A DNA stretch of 22,137 nucleotides. Source: Ophiostoma sp. CBS 140.51. Taxonomy: Eukaryota > Ascomycota > Sordariomycetes > Ophiostomatales > Ophiostomataceae. Both the position numbers and the translations under genes were made by a program. The stretch is from NCBI GenBank assembly GCA_029298735.1, contig JANSLP010000451.1:1-22137 (forward strand), written 5' to 3'. This document shows, piece by piece, positions 20,831 to 22,137 of the stretch (positions are counted from its first letter, which is position 1; every line of letters begins with the position of its first letter). Below the pieces are notes generated by a model. The model was not told the DNA's origin. It ran no database searches and saw only the letters and a program-made list of their open reading frames with translations.

Positions 20831-21040
20831 AACAAGTTGCGACCTTTCTACGACTCTTACGGTGGCCCGAGACGGACGGCCGATGACCCCGCCGCCTGGG
20901 ACTCTTTCTTAAGCTGCCACACTGGCCGGTCCGCGACCCCTCCTCCCGCGCAGGTATCGCTGCGGGAGGACGAGCTGGAAAATCGGTCGGGTACGAGAGA
21001 GGATTCCGTGGAAAACCAGGGCGCACTGTGCAACCGGGGG
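20831..21040. other. GC-rich structured block
   Basis: This block is clearly GC-richer than its surroundings. It contains a strong hairpin at 20941-20970 (TCCTCCCG/CGGGAGGA plus CAG/CTG, a 2-nt bulge and a 6-nt loop). Open frames of 69 and 91 codons exist on opposite strands, but neither is recognisable. It could be the remains of a transposon interior or a structured noncoding RNA. Confidence 0.4.
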
Positions 21041-21279
21041 TGTTAGACGGCCCTGATGAAAAGCTCAGGCCCACGGGCAAATAAGCAACCCAAAACACAC
21101 AGCGCCTAGAGAGACGGATTTCGAGAAACCCTTTTTTGGGCTCTGTACCTTTTTTAATGGGATCTCGAAAAGTATCTTTCTCGCCGGGACAGAAAGTTGG
21201 ACCAGATGTTATTTAGTTGGATTTGTTGCCCAGAGTCTTGACCCCCATGGGGACTTACGCTGGGTGATAAATAATAACA
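21041..21279 (+). mobile_element. Possible solo or leftover LTR (TGTTA...TAACA ends)
   Basis: The segment starts TGTTAGACGG and ends AATAACA, giving the 5-bp inverted ends TGTTA/TAACA typical of LTRs. It is preceded by a GGGGG run that could be the end of a polypurine tract. Inside are an inverted repeat TTTCGAGA/TCTCGAAA (21119-21126 and 21163-21170) and a CCCCATGGGG palindrome (21243-21252). The 5-bp flanks (GGGGG and TAGCT) do not form a target-site duplication and no pol domain is visible upstream, so this is only a suspicion. Confidence 0.2.
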
Positions 21280-22081
21280 TAGCTAACTTCCTCGCCGCAT
21301 GCCCTTCGGGAGGCTGGTCAGAGACCGCGACGTTAAAAAATCCTACTTCTATCACTTCCCACCCCTCCATCTCTTCATCCCTTCCCCCCTCAATCTCGCC
21401 TGGGAGCTCTGGGCAGATCGTAGCCAGAGCTCTTTCTTCAGTGGCTCGAGTGGATTCAGGAACCTCGAAACGAAACAAAAAAAGCAAGCCAATTCAGTGC
21501 AAGTGCACTATTTTTGAACCAGGCTTCTCCGCAAAAAAAGGGGCCCCTTGTCCACTTGTCCACTCCTGGCCTGGCCCGTTACCCTATCTTTTCCATCTCT
21601 TGTCCTATTTTGTCCCTTTTGCTCCATGCAATGGCCATTGAAAACTCAAGAATAACTGCAGTTTACTTGTAGTAAACTCAGAAGTGCAACATGCGTTGTT
21701 TTTTGTCAATGGATGGAGACCTGGATGGAGAATGATTCACGTCCTAAAATGATGTGCACACATCCTCCGTCACCCAGCCAGGACAGGGAACAGGGTCCAT
21801 TGAAGCCTAGATAGCGCCCTTTTGCCAAACCTCTCCTCTCCTCTCCCCTCTCTCTTTCTCTCTCTTCATAGCATGCCGTAAAGGCAAGCGAGCAACACCA
21901 AAAGTGAGAAGATAAAAAGAGGAGAAGCTTTGGTCATATCTTGCCCGTTAAGAGACCGAGGGAAACCCAGACAAGTTTCTTTGTCAGATGTACTCAGAGC
22001 AGTGATACGAAGAGAGTGAAGAGCAAAAATGACGAAATAAGACGGAGCTGGAGCGAGCAAGTGTGACGGCGAGCTGTCCAT
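21280..22081. other. Gene-free segment before the right edge
   Basis: No gene is supported. It contains an inverted repeat AGTTTAC/GTAAACT (21660-21666 and 21672-21678, 5-nt loop) and a CT-rich microsatellite near 21833-21866. If the edge frame at 22082-22137 is real, the right part of this stretch is its 3' UTR. Confidence 0.5.
21833..21866 (+). repeat. CTCTC microsatellite
   Basis: Tandem CTCTC/CT units, interrupted by a few bases; simple sequence. Confidence 0.85.
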
Positions 22082-22137
22082 TCACTGCAGGACAGTGACG
22101 ACTTTGACGGCTTCTTCGATCGCAGACTCGCCAGAGC
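22082..22137 (-). CDS. Possible C-terminal end of a gene cut by the right edge
   Basis: On the minus strand one frame enters from the window edge and reads SGESAIEEAVKVVTVLQ followed by TGA at 22082-22084. Third positions are mostly C or G and the peptide has a regular helix/strand-like pattern, unlike the Ser/Phe/Leu runs that neighbouring noncoding DNA gives in translation. Seventeen codons are too few to name a family. If real, the gene converges on the P-loop gene across the 12.4-kb gap. Confidence 0.3.
   Translation of the reverse strand, partial: SGESAIEEAVKVVTVLQ

Noticed and set aside
20840..20980. TTAAGCTGC word similar to part of fungal 5S rRNA
   Set aside because: The rest of the 5S sequence and its helices are not present.
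21053..21059. CTGATGA resembling a hammerhead core or a C box of a C/D snoRNA
   Set aside because: No suitable stem II plus GAAA arrangement follows at the right distance, and no D box is found downstream.
1..22137. tRNA genes, spliceosomal snRNA genes, telomere repeats and CRISPR arrays
   Set aside because: No T-arm with matching cloverleaf, no snRNA core, no TTAGGG arrays and no regularly spaced repeats were found by eye.

Overview
The window looks like nuclear DNA of a filamentous ascomycete (Pezizomycotina, probably Sordariomycetes). The evidence is short spliceosomal introns with GTRNGT-type donors, CTAAC branch sites and YAG acceptors, C/G-rich third codon positions, very pyrimidine-rich intergenic DNA, and an unmistakable fungal Gwt1 protein. 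No bacterial, phage, organellar or CRISPR features were seen.

Layout: (1) 472-2294, minus strand: GWT1, the GPI-anchor inositol acyltransferase, two exons, 536 aa. (2) 2295-5223: about 2.9 kb divergent promoter region with long CT-rich tracts and an imperfect 75-nt inverted repeat. (3) 5224-6704, plus strand: a 471-aa Ser/Pro-rich protein of unknown function, two exons, with two compact blocks that look structured. (4) 6705-8781: intergenic. (5) 8782-9720, plus strand: a fungal P-loop NTPase/kinase-like protein. Its reading frame contains a 216-nt stop-free segment (8971-9186) that looks like an intron, giving 240 aa spliced or 312 aa retained. (6) 9721-22081: about 12.4 kb in which I find no convincing protein gene. 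It holds CT-rich tracts, microsatellites, several compound inverted repeats that could fold as RNA hairpins, a 25-bp exact direct repeat, and a GC-rich block near 20.8-21.3 kb followed by a segment with LTR-like ends. (7) 22082-22137, minus strand: possibly the last 17 codons of a gene running off the right edge.

The three genes share no obvious pathway. GWT1 acts in the ER in GPI-anchor synthesis. The 471-aa protein has many SP/TP sites and basic clusters, which fits a phosphorylated, possibly nuclear protein, but this is inference. The P-loop protein is probably a soluble small-molecule or nucleotide kinase-like enzyme. I found no clear new biological system. The best leads are the in-frame (exitron-like) intron of the P-loop gene with its duplicated splice-donor minisatellite, the orphan 471-aa protein, and the hairpin-bearing gene-poor interval.
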